A stretch of 64,000 nucleotides of DNA from Streptomyces sp. 846.5. GTDB taxonomy: Bacteria; Actinomycetota; Actinomycetes; Streptomycetales; Streptomycetaceae. Position numbers and translations under genes: made by a program. The notes beneath the pieces are model-generated. The model was given only the letters and a program-made list of their open reading frames with translations. It was not told the DNA's origin and did not search any database. The DNA is taken from NCBI RefSeq assembly GCF_004365705.1, contig NZ_SOBN01000002.1, positions 1,860,001 through 1,924,000 on the forward strand. Reading direction: 5' to 3'. Below, piece by piece: positions 45,686-52,982 of this stretch (positions are counted from its first letter, which is position 1; each line of letters opens with the position of its first letter).

Positions 45686-47041
45686 TCAGACCCCCCGGAC
45701 GTCGCCGTCCCTCCCCCGCAGCACCGCGGCGATGGACTCGGCCAGCCGCGGCATCTCATCCTCCGTCAGCGGCGAGACCGTCAGCCGGACGCCGGGCGGC
45801 GAGCCCAGCCGGAACCGCGCACCGGGCGCCACCGCCCACCCGCGCTGCATCAGCCCGGCGACGGCGGCGGTCTCGTCGGGCACCGGGATCCAGACGTTCA
45901 GACCGCTGCGGCCGTGCGCCCGTACCCCGCGTTCCGCCAGCGCCCGGAGCAGCGCGTCCCGACGGAGCCGGTAGGAGGCCGCCGCGGGGGCGGTGTCCTC
46001 CGCCTGCCACAGCGCGGCGACGGTGCGCTGCAGCAGATGGCTGACCCAGCCCGCGCCGAGCCGCTGGCGGCCGCGTACCCGGTCCATGGTCTCCGGGTCG
46101 CCGGTGAGGACGGCCACCCGCAGGTCGGGCCCCAGCGACTTGGCCGCCGAACGCAATACCGCCCAGGTCGCGGTGACGGGTGTGCCGTCCGGGCCGACAC
46201 AGAGGGGGTGGAAGGGCAGGTCGACGATGCCGTGGCCGTGGTCGTCCTCGACCAGCAGCACCCCCGGGTGGTCCGCCAGCAGCCCGCGCAGCACCACGGC
46301 GCGTTCGGCGCTGACCGCGGCCCCGGTGGGGTTCTGGGCGCGGTCGGTGACCACCAGCGCGCGGACGCCCTCGTCCAGCGCCCTGGCGACGTCGGCGGCG
46401 ACCGGTCCCTCGTCGTCGACGGCGACCGGTACGGCCTTGAGGCCGAGAGCGGGCAGCAGGTCGAGCAGGCTGCCCCAGCCCGGGTCCTCGATCGCGACCG
46501 CGTCGCCGGGGCGCAGCCGGGCCAGGAAGATCCGTTCGATGGCGTCCAGCGATCCCGAGGCGACGCCGACCGGGGCGGCCGGAATGCCGTCTGCGGCGAA
46601 GGACGCCTCGGCGAGGGCGCGCAGCCGGGGGTCGATCGCCGGTCCCCCGTACAGCACCGGATCGGTCGCGTGGGCCAGCGCGGCCTCGCGCACCGCGGCC
46701 TCCAGGCCAGGGAGCAGCGCGGTGTCGGGGTTGCCGTCGGCGAGGTTGCGGGTGCCCGCGGGCACCGCCAGCCGGGAGGCGTCGCGGGGGGTGAGCGAGG
46801 GCCGGGAGCGGATCCGGCTGCCGCGCCGTCCGGCGGTCTCGATCACGCCCCGGTCCCGCAGCAGCCGGTAGGCGGCGGCCACGGTGTTGGGGTTGACGCC
46901 CAGGTCGGCGGCGAGGTCGCGGAGCGGGGGCAGGGCCGTCCCCGGTTCCAGCGCGCCGGAGCCGACGGCGTGCTCGATGTCGGCCGCGATCTCAGTGGCC
47001 CGGCGTCCCGTGATCCGATAATCTCCTAGCACAAAGAACAT
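45686..47041 (-). CDS. GntR-type (MocR-like) regulator with aminotransferase domain
   Basis: A 451-residue regulator with N-terminal GntR winged helix (ITGRRATEIAADIEHAVGSGALEPGTALPPLRDLAADLGVNPNTVAAAYRLLRDRGVIETAGRRGSRI) and an aminotransferase class I/II domain. PLP contacts are in EDPGWGSLLDLLPALGL, DRAQNPTGAAVS and SAAKSLGPDLRVAV, with Lys. It diverges from an FMN-binding split-barrel gene; a perfect palindrome overlapping its own start region is the likely operator. A role in sensing PLP or an amino compound is probable. Confidence 0.9.
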   Translation of the reverse strand: MFFVLGDYRITGRRATEIAADIEHAVGSGALEPGTALPPLRDLAADLGVNPNTVAAAYRLLRDRGVIETAGRRGSRIRSRPSLTPRDASRLAVPAGTRNLADGNPDTALLPGLEAAVREAALAHATDPVLYGGPAIDPRLRALAEASFAADGIPAAPVGVASGSLDAIERIFLARLRPGDAVAIEDPGWGSLLDLLPALGLKAVPVAVDDEGPVAADVARALDEGVRALVVTDRAQNPTGAAVSAERAVVLRGLLADHPGVLLVEDDHGHGIVDLPFHPLCVGPDGTPVTATWAVLRSAAKSLGPDLRVAVLTGDPETMDRVRGRQRLGAGWVSHLLQRTVAALWQAEDTAPAAASYRLRRDALLRALAERGVRAHGRSGLNVWIPVPDETAAVAGLMQRGWAVAPGARFRLGSPPGVRLTVSPLTEDEMPRLAESIAAVLRGRDGDVRGV

Positions 47042-47058
47042 TATGCACTAGTGCATAA
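47041..47058. promoter_or_regulatory. Perfect palindrome at the GntR-aminotransferase start
   Basis: TTATGCACTAGTGCATAA is a perfect 18-base palindrome that begins at the start codon of the regulator gene, in the divergent region with the FMN-binding protein gene. TGCACTAGTGCA-type boxes fit GntR-family dimers. Confidence 0.8.
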
Positions 47059-47101
47059 CTTCTGTCGACCGCAATCGACCGCGACGCGAGGTGTCTCGAC
47101 C

Positions 47102-47764
47102 ATGCTGATCAACCCCTGGGACCGCGGCAGCGACGACGAGTGGCGCGCCTGGCTGTCCGCCCGCGACTTCGGCGTCCTCGCCGCCAACGGCCCGGACGGC
47201 GCCGCACCCGTCCTGGTGCCCACGCAATTTGTTTACCAGGGCGGCGACGAGGTCCTGCTGCACCTGGCCCGGCCCAACCCGGTCTGGGCCGCCATCGAGG
47301 CCAACCCCCGACTCACCCTGGCCGTCACCGACGACTACGCCTTCGTCCCCGGCCCGTGGCGCGCCCCCGCCGACACCCCGCCCGAGGACGGCGTCCCCAC
47401 CACCTACTACGCCTCCGTCCACCTGGTCTGCACCGCCGAACCGGTCGACGACCCGGCCGCCAAGGCCGCCCTGCTGGACCGTCAGACCGCCCACTTCCAG
47501 CCGGACGTGCCGCACCGCCCGATCGTCCCCGGCGAGGCGCCGTTCGGACGGATGCTGTCCGCGATCCGGGGGCTGCGGCTGCACATCGAGGAGGTGCGGC
47601 CCAAGTTCAAGTACGACGACAAGAAGACCACCGACTTCCAGGCCGCCGTCGCCGAGGAACTGCTACTGCGCGACCGCCCCAGCGACCCGGGCGCCCGCAC
47701 CCAGCTGCTGCGCCGCCGCGAGGCCCGGCTCACCGCCCCGGAGACCTGCCCGGTCGAACACTGA
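47102..47764 (+). CDS. FMN-binding split-barrel protein (PaiB-like)
   Basis: A 220-residue protein of the FMN-binding negative transcriptional regulator/PaiB group. MLINPWDRGSDDEWRAWLSARDFGVLAANG, PTQFVYQGGDEVLLHLARPNPVWAAIEANPRLTLAVTDDYAFVPGPW and HRPIVPGEAPFGRMLSAIRGLRLHIEEVRPKFKYDDK are characteristic. PaiB members affect protease or polyamine genes in Bacillus; here the neighbour is a MocR-type regulator. The ATG at 47102 is used. Co-regulation from the shared palindrome is likely. Confidence 0.9.
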   Translation: MLINPWDRGSDDEWRAWLSARDFGVLAANGPDGAAPVLVPTQFVYQGGDEVLLHLARPNPVWAAIEANPRLTLAVTDDYAFVPGPWRAPADTPPEDGVPTTYYASVHLVCTAEPVDDPAAKAALLDRQTAHFQPDVPHRPIVPGEAPFGRMLSAIRGLRLHIEEVRPKFKYDDKKTTDFQAAVAEELLLRDRPSDPGARTQLLRRREARLTAPETCPVEH

Positions 47765-47786
47765 TCCACCGGCTCGCCGATCCCGT

Positions 47787-47821
47787 GGGCCGTCCGGGGC
47801 AGGCATCCACCCGGACGGCCC
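47787..47821. terminator. Terminator-like hairpin
   Basis: GGGCCGTCCGGG and CCCGGACGGCCC form a perfect 12-base stem after the FMN-binding protein gene. Confidence 0.7.
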
Positions 47822-47936
47822 AGGAATCGGCCTGGCATCCGCCCCGCTCCAGCCCCCGTTCCTAGGCTGGACGGACGGACCATCAGTTCGGGGACGCGGC
47901 CTCCGCTGCGGCCCGCCGCACTCCCGGGAGCCTCCA

Positions 47937-49355
47937 CTGACCAGTTCAGCGACATCTCAGCAGTCAGCCTCCGGCGAGGGCAGCCTCGGTCACGTCATCT
48001 TCATCGCCGCGGCCGCCGCGATGGGTGGATTCCTCTTCGGTTACGACAGCTCCGTCATCAGCGGCGCCGTGACCGGCATCCAGAAGCACTTCGGCGTGGG
48101 CAGCGGCGAGACCGCGCTGGTGGTCTCCTCCGCGCTGCTGGGTTCGGCCGCGGGCGCCATGGGCGCGGGCTGGCTCGCCGACCGGATCGGCCGTATCCGG
48201 GTGATGCAGATCGCCGCGGTCCTCTTCGCCATCAGCGGCGCCGGCTCGATGTTCCCGCCCAACATCTTCACCCTCGGCGTCTGGCGCGTGGTCGGCGGCG
48301 TCGCCATCGGCATGGCCTCCGTCATCGCCCCCGCCTACATCGCCGAGGTCGCCCCGCCCGCCGTGCGCGGACGGCTCGCCTCCTTCCAGCAGGGCGCGAT
48401 CGTGCTCGGCATCTTCATCTCCCAGCTGGTCAACTACGCCCTCAACCAGGGCGCCGGCGGCAGTCCCAACGACCACATCGCCGGGATCCAGGCCTGGCAG
48501 TGGATGCTCGGCGTGGAGACCATCCCGGCGCTGATCTACTTCCTGATGTCCTACGCCATCCCCGAGTCGCCGCGCTTCCTGATCTCCGTCGGCCGACTGG
48601 ACCGGGCCCGCCAGGTGCTCCTCGACGTCGAGGGCGAGAACAGCGACCCGGACGCCCGGATCGCGGAGATCCAGCAGGTCATGGCCTCCGAGCACAAGTC
48701 CAGCCTGAGCGACCTGCTGGGCGGCCGGGCCGGGCTGCAGACCATCGTCTGGATCGGCATCGGCGCCTCGGTGTTCCAGCAGTTCGTCGGCATCAACGTG
48801 ATCTTCTACTACTCCTCGCTGCTGTGGCAGTCGGTCGGCATCAACGCCAGCAACTCGCTGCTGATCAGCGTGTCCACCTCGCTGGTCAACATCGTCGGCA
48901 CGGTCATCGCCATCGCCCTGGTCGACCGCATCGGCCGCCGCCCGCTCGCCCTGGCCGGCTCCGTCGGCATGGCCGCCGCCCTCGCCCTGGCGGCCTGGGC
49001 CTTCTCCTACCGCCACGGCACCGGCACCACGGCCACCCTCCCCAACACCCAGGCCACCGTCGCCCTGGTTGCGGCCCATGTCTTCGTCCTCTGCTTCGCC
49101 TTCTCCTGGGGCGTCGTGGTCTGGGTCCTGCTCGGCGAGATGTTCCCCAACAAGATCCGCGCTCTCGCCCTCTCCGTCGCCGCAGCGGCCCAGTGGATCG
49201 CCAACTGGGCCATCACCGTCAGCTTCCCGACCATGTCCGACTGGAACCTGTCGGCGACCTACGTCATCTACGCCTGCTTCGCCCTGCTCTCCATCCCCTT
49301 CGTCTACTTCTGCATCAAGGAGACCAAGGGCCGCACCCTGGAGTCCATGGGCTGA
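47937..49355 (+). CDS. Sugar porter family MFS transporter
   Basis: A 472-residue, 12-helix proton:sugar symporter-like protein. Signatures: GGFLFGYDSSVISGAV, GWLADRIGRIRVM, PAYIAEVAPPAVRGRLASFQQ, IPESPRFLISVGR, QQFVGINVIFYYSS, ALVDRIGRRPL and KETKGRTLESMG. These fit xylose, inositol or glucose porters. No ATG, GTG or TTG lies near the expected N-terminus. A CTG at 47937 with GGGAG six bases upstream gives the natural start (LTSSATSQQSASGEG), so a CTG start is proposed; the next ATG would cut into helix 1. Confidence 0.9.
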   Translation: MTSSATSQQSASGEGSLGHVIFIAAAAAMGGFLFGYDSSVISGAVTGIQKHFGVGSGETALVVSSALLGSAAGAMGAGWLADRIGRIRVMQIAAVLFAISGAGSMFPPNIFTLGVWRVVGGVAIGMASVIAPAYIAEVAPPAVRGRLASFQQGAIVLGIFISQLVNYALNQGAGGSPNDHIAGIQAWQWMLGVETIPALIYFLMSYAIPESPRFLISVGRLDRARQVLLDVEGENSDPDARIAEIQQVMASEHKSSLSDLLGGRAGLQTIVWIGIGASVFQQFVGINVIFYYSSLLWQSVGINASNSLLISVSTSLVNIVGTVIAIALVDRIGRRPLALAGSVGMAAALALAAWAFSYRHGTGTTATLPNTQATVALVAAHVFVLCFAFSWGVVVWVLLGEMFPNKIRALALSVAAAAQWIANWAITVSFPTMSDWNLSATYVIYACFALLSIPFVYFCIKETKGRTLESMG

Positions 49356-49359
49356 CAGA

Positions 49360-50046
49360 TCAGGCCTCCCTCGCACCACCGACACTGTCGTCCGGCGGAA
49401 CTCGCGCGGCCAACCAGTCCCTCAACTCCCGGCAGGCTGCCCGCTCCTGCTCCTCGGGACCCCACCACCAGGCGAAGGGCGACGTGCCGACCCGCAGGTC
49501 GTCCCACCACCAGCTCGCGCACTCGGCCAGATGCCGGTCGGCCGTCGACCCCCTCTCCACTTCCCAGCAGGCCAGCCAGGGGCCAACGGATGAAGTCGCG
49601 GTGGCGCAGCTCTCGAAGACCTCGCGGGCCGTGGTCGGCGGCGAATCCTGCCTCAGGGTCCAGACCCACCACGCCTTCAGGAATCCGAGCAGAGCCTGAG
49701 CCTGCCGGTCGGGCCACAGGGTCCAGCGCGCGGCGGCCAGGCCACGGGCGATCAGATCCGGAGATGTCGTGCCCTGCGACAACAGCACAGCGAGTTGTGG
49801 CAGCACCCGCCGGATCACCGCCGGCTGGTCGTCCCAGTGGTCGGGGGCCTCCTCCGCAGCCATCCGAACCAGGTCCAGGGGGAGTTCGACGTCCGCGGTG
49901 CGCAGCAGTGCGACCTCGTCCGCGCCATTGCATCGACCACAACCGAGTTCGTCCGGGTGAGCAGTCATGCCGGCGAAAGCCTCCGCGACACGAGCAATTG
50001 CGACTTGCACGACCTGAGCATCCGACCCGGACACGGCGATTCCCAT
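49360..50046 (-). CDS. Conserved hypothetical protein
   Basis: A 228-residue cytoplasmic protein. It begins MGIAVSGSDAQVVQVAI, has a Cys pair in LGCGRCNGAD, and a Trp-rich second half (GFLKAWWVWTLRQD; CASWWWDDLRVGTSPFAWWWGPEEQERAACRELRDWLAARVP). No known motif. It faces away from the tRNA array across about 147 bases. Convergent with the transporter gene (4 bases apart). Confidence 0.75.
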   Translation of the reverse strand: MGIAVSGSDAQVVQVAIARVAEAFAGMTAHPDELGCGRCNGADEVALLRTADVELPLDLVRMAAEEAPDHWDDQPAVIRRVLPQLAVLLSQGTTSPDLIARGLAAARWTLWPDRQAQALLGFLKAWWVWTLRQDSPPTTAREVFESCATATSSVGPWLACWEVERGSTADRHLAECASWWWDDLRVGTSPFAWWWGPEEQERAACRELRDWLAARVPPDDSVGGAREA

Positions 50047-50193
50047 CGACTACTCCCGCAAGCCGACGCTCACCGAAGAGATCGACGCTACCAGGACGCG
50101 GAGATCGCGCAATCCTGGCGAGAACTGCCGCCTTCCGGACTGAGCGGCCGCAAAACCGTTAGACCTCAGATCGCTCGCTTCCTACGATGAGTG

Positions 50194-50269
50194 AGCGGGT
50201 TGGCGCAGTCGGCAGCGCGGGGGCCTCATAAGCCCTAGGTCACGGGTTCGAATCCCGTACCCGCCACCA
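50194..50269 (+). tRNA. tRNA with CAT anticodon (Met or Ile2 type), atypical
   Basis: Folds as a normal cloverleaf with encoded CCA. The acceptor is AGCGGGT/ACCCGCC, the D-arm is GCGC-AGTCGGCA-GCGC with A14 and G18G19, the anticodon loop is CTCATAA, and the T-arm is ACGGG-TTCGAAT-CCCGT. The 1:72 pair is A:C, a mismatch. The initiator hallmark of three G:C pairs in the anticodon stem is absent, so it looks like an elongator Met or an Ile2 (CAT) tRNA. First of four tightly packed tRNA genes. Confidence 0.8.
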
Positions 50270-50270
50270 A

Positions 50271-50348
50271 GCGTTGAGTGCTGGGACACGAGTGGGGTTG
50301 TAACCCCTGCGCCTTCGGGCTTGCGAGGTTCGATTCCTCGGCAGCGCA
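50271..50348 (+). tRNA. tRNA-like gene with GTA (Tyr) anticodon and reduced D-arm
   Basis: Starts one base after the previous tRNA. The T-arm CGAGG-TTCGATT-CCTCG is perfect. The loop TTGTAAC (anticodon GTA) sits on a stem of three G:C and two wobble pairs. A long variable arm GCC-TTCG-GGC fits tRNA-Tyr. The acceptor pairs at six of seven positions (GCGTTGA/GCAGCGC, one wobble, one A:G mismatch). Only about 15 bases remain for the D region (possible 3-base stem GTG/CAC), with no normal D-loop. No CCA is encoded. It may be functional but unusual, or decaying. Confidence 0.5.
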
Positions 50349-50363
50349 CGGTAATTGCATCGA

Positions 50364-50436
50364 GGCGTCGTACCCCAACGGCAGAGGGAGCCGGTTCAGG
50401 ACCGGTCCAGTGTGCGTTCGAATCGCACCGACGCTA
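50364..50436 (+). tRNA. tRNA with CAG (Leu) anticodon but short variable loop
   Basis: Complete cloverleaf: acceptor GGCGTCG/CGACGCT with a G1:T72 wobble, D-arm CCC...GGG with G18G19, anticodon loop TTCAGGA on a five-base stem, five-base variable loop and T-arm GTGCG-TTCGAAT-CGCAC. Bacterial tRNA-Leu normally has a long variable arm, so this body is not standard for its anticodon. No CCA is encoded. Confidence 0.75.
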
Positions 50437-50446
50437 CGCATGACAT

Positions 50447-50520
50447 GGCGCTGTGCCCCAACTGGCAGAGGGGGCGGTCTGAGGGACCGTCGGTTGCAGG
50501 TTCGATTCCTGTCAGCGCTA
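50447..50520 (+). tRNA. tRNA with GAG (Leu) anticodon but short variable loop
   Basis: Ten bases after the previous tRNA and clearly its paralogue (shared CCCCAACnGGCAGAGGG D-arm). Acceptor GGCGCTG/CAGCGCT with G1:T72 wobble, anticodon loop CTGAGGG on a five-base stem, five-base variable loop, T-arm GCAGG-TTCGATT-CCTGT. As with its neighbour, the Leu anticodon sits on a type I body. No CCA is encoded. Confidence 0.75.
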
Positions 50521-50584
50521 CCGAGGGCTGCCGTGACCGATTCGTTCAAGACGGCGTCGTCAACGGCCCGATAACGTCGCCGTC

Positions 50585-50992
50585 ATGGACACCACGGCTT
50601 CGGATTCACTGCACATCAGCACGCACATTGATCGGCTCGCCCAAGAGGTCTACGACTACGCCTCGGACCCGTCCAACCTGCCCGAGTGGGCTCCCGGGTT
50701 GGGCAGTTCCGTCGAATTGGTCGACGGGCAATGGATCGTGGAATCCCCCATGGGACGGGTCGTCGTCGCCTTTGCCGCCAGAAACGAGTTCGGTGTACTC
50801 GATCACGACGTCACGCTGCCCTCGGGCGAGACCTTCTACAACCCGATGCGGGTGACCGTGGACGGCACCGGGTGCGAGGTGGTGTTCACGCTTCGCCGGC
50901 AGCCGGGGACCAGCGACGAGGACTTCAAGCGTGATGCGGATGCGGTGTTCGCCGACCTCATCGCGCTCAAGCAGGTGATGGAGCACGCGTAG
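50585..50992 (+). CDS. SRPBCC family protein
   Basis: A 135-residue helix-grip protein: LHISTHIDRLAQEVYDYASDPSNLPEWAPGLGSSVELVDGQWIVESPMGRVVVAFAARNEFGVLDHDVTLPSGETFYNPMRVTVDGTGCEVVFTLRRQPGTSDEDFKRDADAV. This is the polyketide cyclase/dehydrase-like group; its ligand is unknown. ATG at 50585 starts 65 bases after the tRNA array, so the two might share a transcript. Confidence 0.87.
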   Translation: MDTTASDSLHISTHIDRLAQEVYDYASDPSNLPEWAPGLGSSVELVDGQWIVESPMGRVVVAFAARNEFGVLDHDVTLPSGETFYNPMRVTVDGTGCEVVFTLRRQPGTSDEDFKRDADAVFADLIALKQVMEHA

Positions 50993-51026
50993 CCCGGGCC
51001 GGACCGGACCGGGACGGCCGCCGCCG

Positions 51027-51278
51027 TCAGCGGGAGCGAGGCGCCTCTCGGGCGCGGGCGTCCTCGCGGAGCAGGCCCAGCAGGTACTCGCAGGCCGGTG
51101 ACTCGTCCCGGAAGCGGCGCAGCCAGGAGCAGCTGCCGCGGCCCCAGTGGTAGGCGATCCAGTCGGCGCCGTCGCGGTCCAGGCAGTAGGCGTTGTCGGG
51201 GAGGCCGCCGTCCAGGCAGTAGGCGTTGCGCCGGATGCCTTCGGCCTCCAACAGCGCTCGAAGCTCTTCGCGGTCCAC
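51027..51278 (-). CDS. Small acidic protein with repeated NAYCLD motif
   Basis: An 83-residue protein. RRNAYCLDGGLPDNAYCLDRDG contains a direct repeat of NAYCLD. The continuation DWIAYHWGRGSCSWLRRFRDESPACEYLLGLLRED resembles small bacterial immunity-like proteins of the form 'Y-x-LDGG ... YxxxRG ... F ... EACxYLL'. That resemblance is from memory and is weak. The GTG at 51278 has GGGAGG five bases upstream; the earlier GTG at 51308 has a poorly spaced site. No toxin gene is recognisable nearby. Confidence 0.7.
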   Translation of the reverse strand: MDREELRALLEAEGIRRNAYCLDGGLPDNAYCLDRDGADWIAYHWGRGSCSWLRRFRDESPACEYLLGLLREDARAREAPRSR

Positions 51279-51368
51279 TGCGGCCTCCCGCTCCTGGGTG
51301 AAGGTCACTCTCCGGACGCCGGGGAACAGCGCGTGGCGGCGCTACCGCCGGACGGGCGACGGCACGGG

Positions 51369-51620
51369 TCAGCTGCGCGCCGGACCCGAGTTCTCCTCCA
51401 CGGTCGCCGCGCTGTCGCCGAGGAACCGCACCTGGTCCAGCCGGACCCCGTACTCGTCGGCGACAGCGATGACATCGCGCCTGGTCCGGACCACGACCTC
51501 GGCGCTCAGCGGGTGCTTCCGGGGGTCGTAGACCTGCATCACGACATGCCTCGGATCGGCCTCACCTTCGACCTCATCCTTGATCCACACCTTCGCGGTA
51601 CGACCGCTCACGTCGTCCAT
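51369..51620 (-). CDS. Small hypothetical protein
   Basis: An 83-residue protein (VWIKDEVEGEADPRHVVMQVYDPRKHPLSAEVVVRTRRDVIAVADEYGVRLDQVRFLGDSAA) with a beta-alpha pattern and no Cys. The ATG at 51620 has a poor ribosome site. No family recognised. Confidence 0.55.
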   Translation of the reverse strand: MDDVSGRTAKVWIKDEVEGEADPRHVVMQVYDPRKHPLSAEVVVRTRRDVIAVADEYGVRLDQVRFLGDSAATVEENSGPARS

Positions 51621-51657
51621 GATCCGATCATCCGATGGCGCGCAGCTCCCCGCTACC

Positions 51658-52406
51658 TCACTTCAGGTGCCGGGCGAAGAAGCGGTCCCCGTCCTCCACC
51701 TCGAACCACGGGGTACCGACGTGCCCGCCCAGATTGGCGTGCAGCGTCTTCTCCTTGCTGCCGAAGGTGTCGAACAGGTCCAGGGCCCGCTCCCGGGGGT
51801 TCCCTTCGTCGTCCCACTGCAGCAGGAACAGCAGCGGAACGGCGACCTGCCGGGCCTCCTCGCGCTGGATGCGGGGCACGTAACCACCGGCGAAGAACCC
51901 GGCGGCCGCGATGCGGGGCTCGACCACCGCCAGCCGGATGCCGACGGCGGCCCACCCCGAGTACCCGACCGGGCCGCCGATCTCGGGCAGTGAAGGAGGG
52001 CGTCCAGGGTGGTCCGCCATTCCGGGACCGCGTTGTCGACCAGCGGGCCGATGAAGGACTCGAAGATCTCATCGACCGGCTCGCCGGCCTGCATCGCCCG
52101 GCGGAGGTCGGCGCGGGCCTGGTCGTCGGCGGCGGAACGGGGCCGGTCACCGCATCCGGGGGCGTCGATGGTCGCCACCGCGTAGCCGTATGCCGCGGAC
52201 TGCCGGGCCCGGGCCACCAGCCGGGCTTCCCGCCTGGGCAGGCCGTTGTTGTGGGCCATCAGGATCAGCGGGACCGGTGCGGCCCCGGAAGATCCAGCGG
52301 CAGATCCAGCAGAGCCCGGCGTCCACAGGGTGCCGGGGATCTCGCCGAGGGTGAATTCGCGTTCGAGGACGCCGTCGTCGAGACGCCGCTCAGAAGTGAA
52401 GCGCAT
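51658..52406 (-). pseudogene. Alpha/beta hydrolase gene broken by a one-base frameshift
   Basis: The first frame (from the ATG at 52406) gives MRFTSERRLDDGVLEREFTLGEIPGTLWTP, LILMAHNNG, YAVATIDAPGCGDRPRS and stays homologous to about WRTTLDALL. A second frame then continues LPEIGGPVGYSGWAAVGIRLAVVEPRIAAAGFFAGG with the nucleophile elbow GYSGW, and ends RFFARHLK. The shift is near 51990 and is fixed by adding one base. Rejoined, the protein is about 249 residues and complete, including PLLFLLQWDDE and the final GGHVG His. It is either recently broken or a sequencing error. Confidence 0.82.
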
Positions 52407-52611
52407 GGTCGTGCCTTTCGGGAGTGCTCGTAAACGGCGCTCCCGGACGACCTATCGCCCGACCGTGACCCCGGAGGGGAGCACCCATGTCGATACTGCG
52501 TTCACGGGTACCACCTCCTCGTTCTCTCGCACGGCCTCCGGCAACCTAGCAGTGGTCGTCGTGGTCCGCCAACCGGTTTTGCGGAGGCCGCCGCTCCAGC
52601 CCCCGCAGCAG

Positions 52612-52962
52612 GATGGCGAAGCCCTGCCCGAGATCTGGGAACGGCCCCCCACCGCCGAGCAGCTCGCCAACATGTGGCCCGGCATCACCGAGGACGCCTG
52701 CCTGTACCTTCCGGATCTCGTCGACCTGGCGGTCACCGCCGGCTTCCGCCCGCTGCGGGTCGAGACCGCCACCCGCAACGAGTGGGAGGAGTTCGAGTCC
52801 GGATTCATGGCGGGCTCCGAGGAGTGGCTGCTCGCCAACGGCGACCACCCCGAAGTCGACAAGGTGCGTTCGCAGTTGGACGAGCACCGGGCCAACTGGC
52901 TGCGCGGCCACCGGGGTGTCCTCGGTTTCGCCTTTCTGACCCTGGGCGTGCCGAACGCGTGA
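52612..52962 (+). pseudogene. C-terminal fragment of a class I SAM methyltransferase
   Basis: From about 52612 the frame encodes ALPEIWERPPTAEQLANMWPGITEDACLYLPDLVDLAVTAGFRPLRVETAT, EEFESGFMAGSEEWLLANGDHPEVDKVRSQLDEHRANWLRG and GFAFLTLG. I recognise this as the C-terminal half of a family of actinobacterial SAM methyltransferases. The N-terminal SAM-binding half is missing and no start codon fits, so this is a remnant. The 200 bases upstream (52407-52611) are unrelated and hold no gene; the junction may mark an old rearrangement. Confidence 0.72.
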
Positions 52963-52982
52963 CCGCGACGGCAGGAAGACGG

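Noticed and set aside
47229-47936. Extending the sugar transporter upstream in the same frame
   Set aside because: That stretch is a Pro/Ser/Arg-rich shadow of the FMN-binding protein gene and crosses a terminator-like hairpin.
50194-50520. Reading the tRNA array as phage or integrative-element attachment site
   Set aside because: No integrase gene or duplicated tRNA 3' end was found nearby, so an att-site claim is unsupported.
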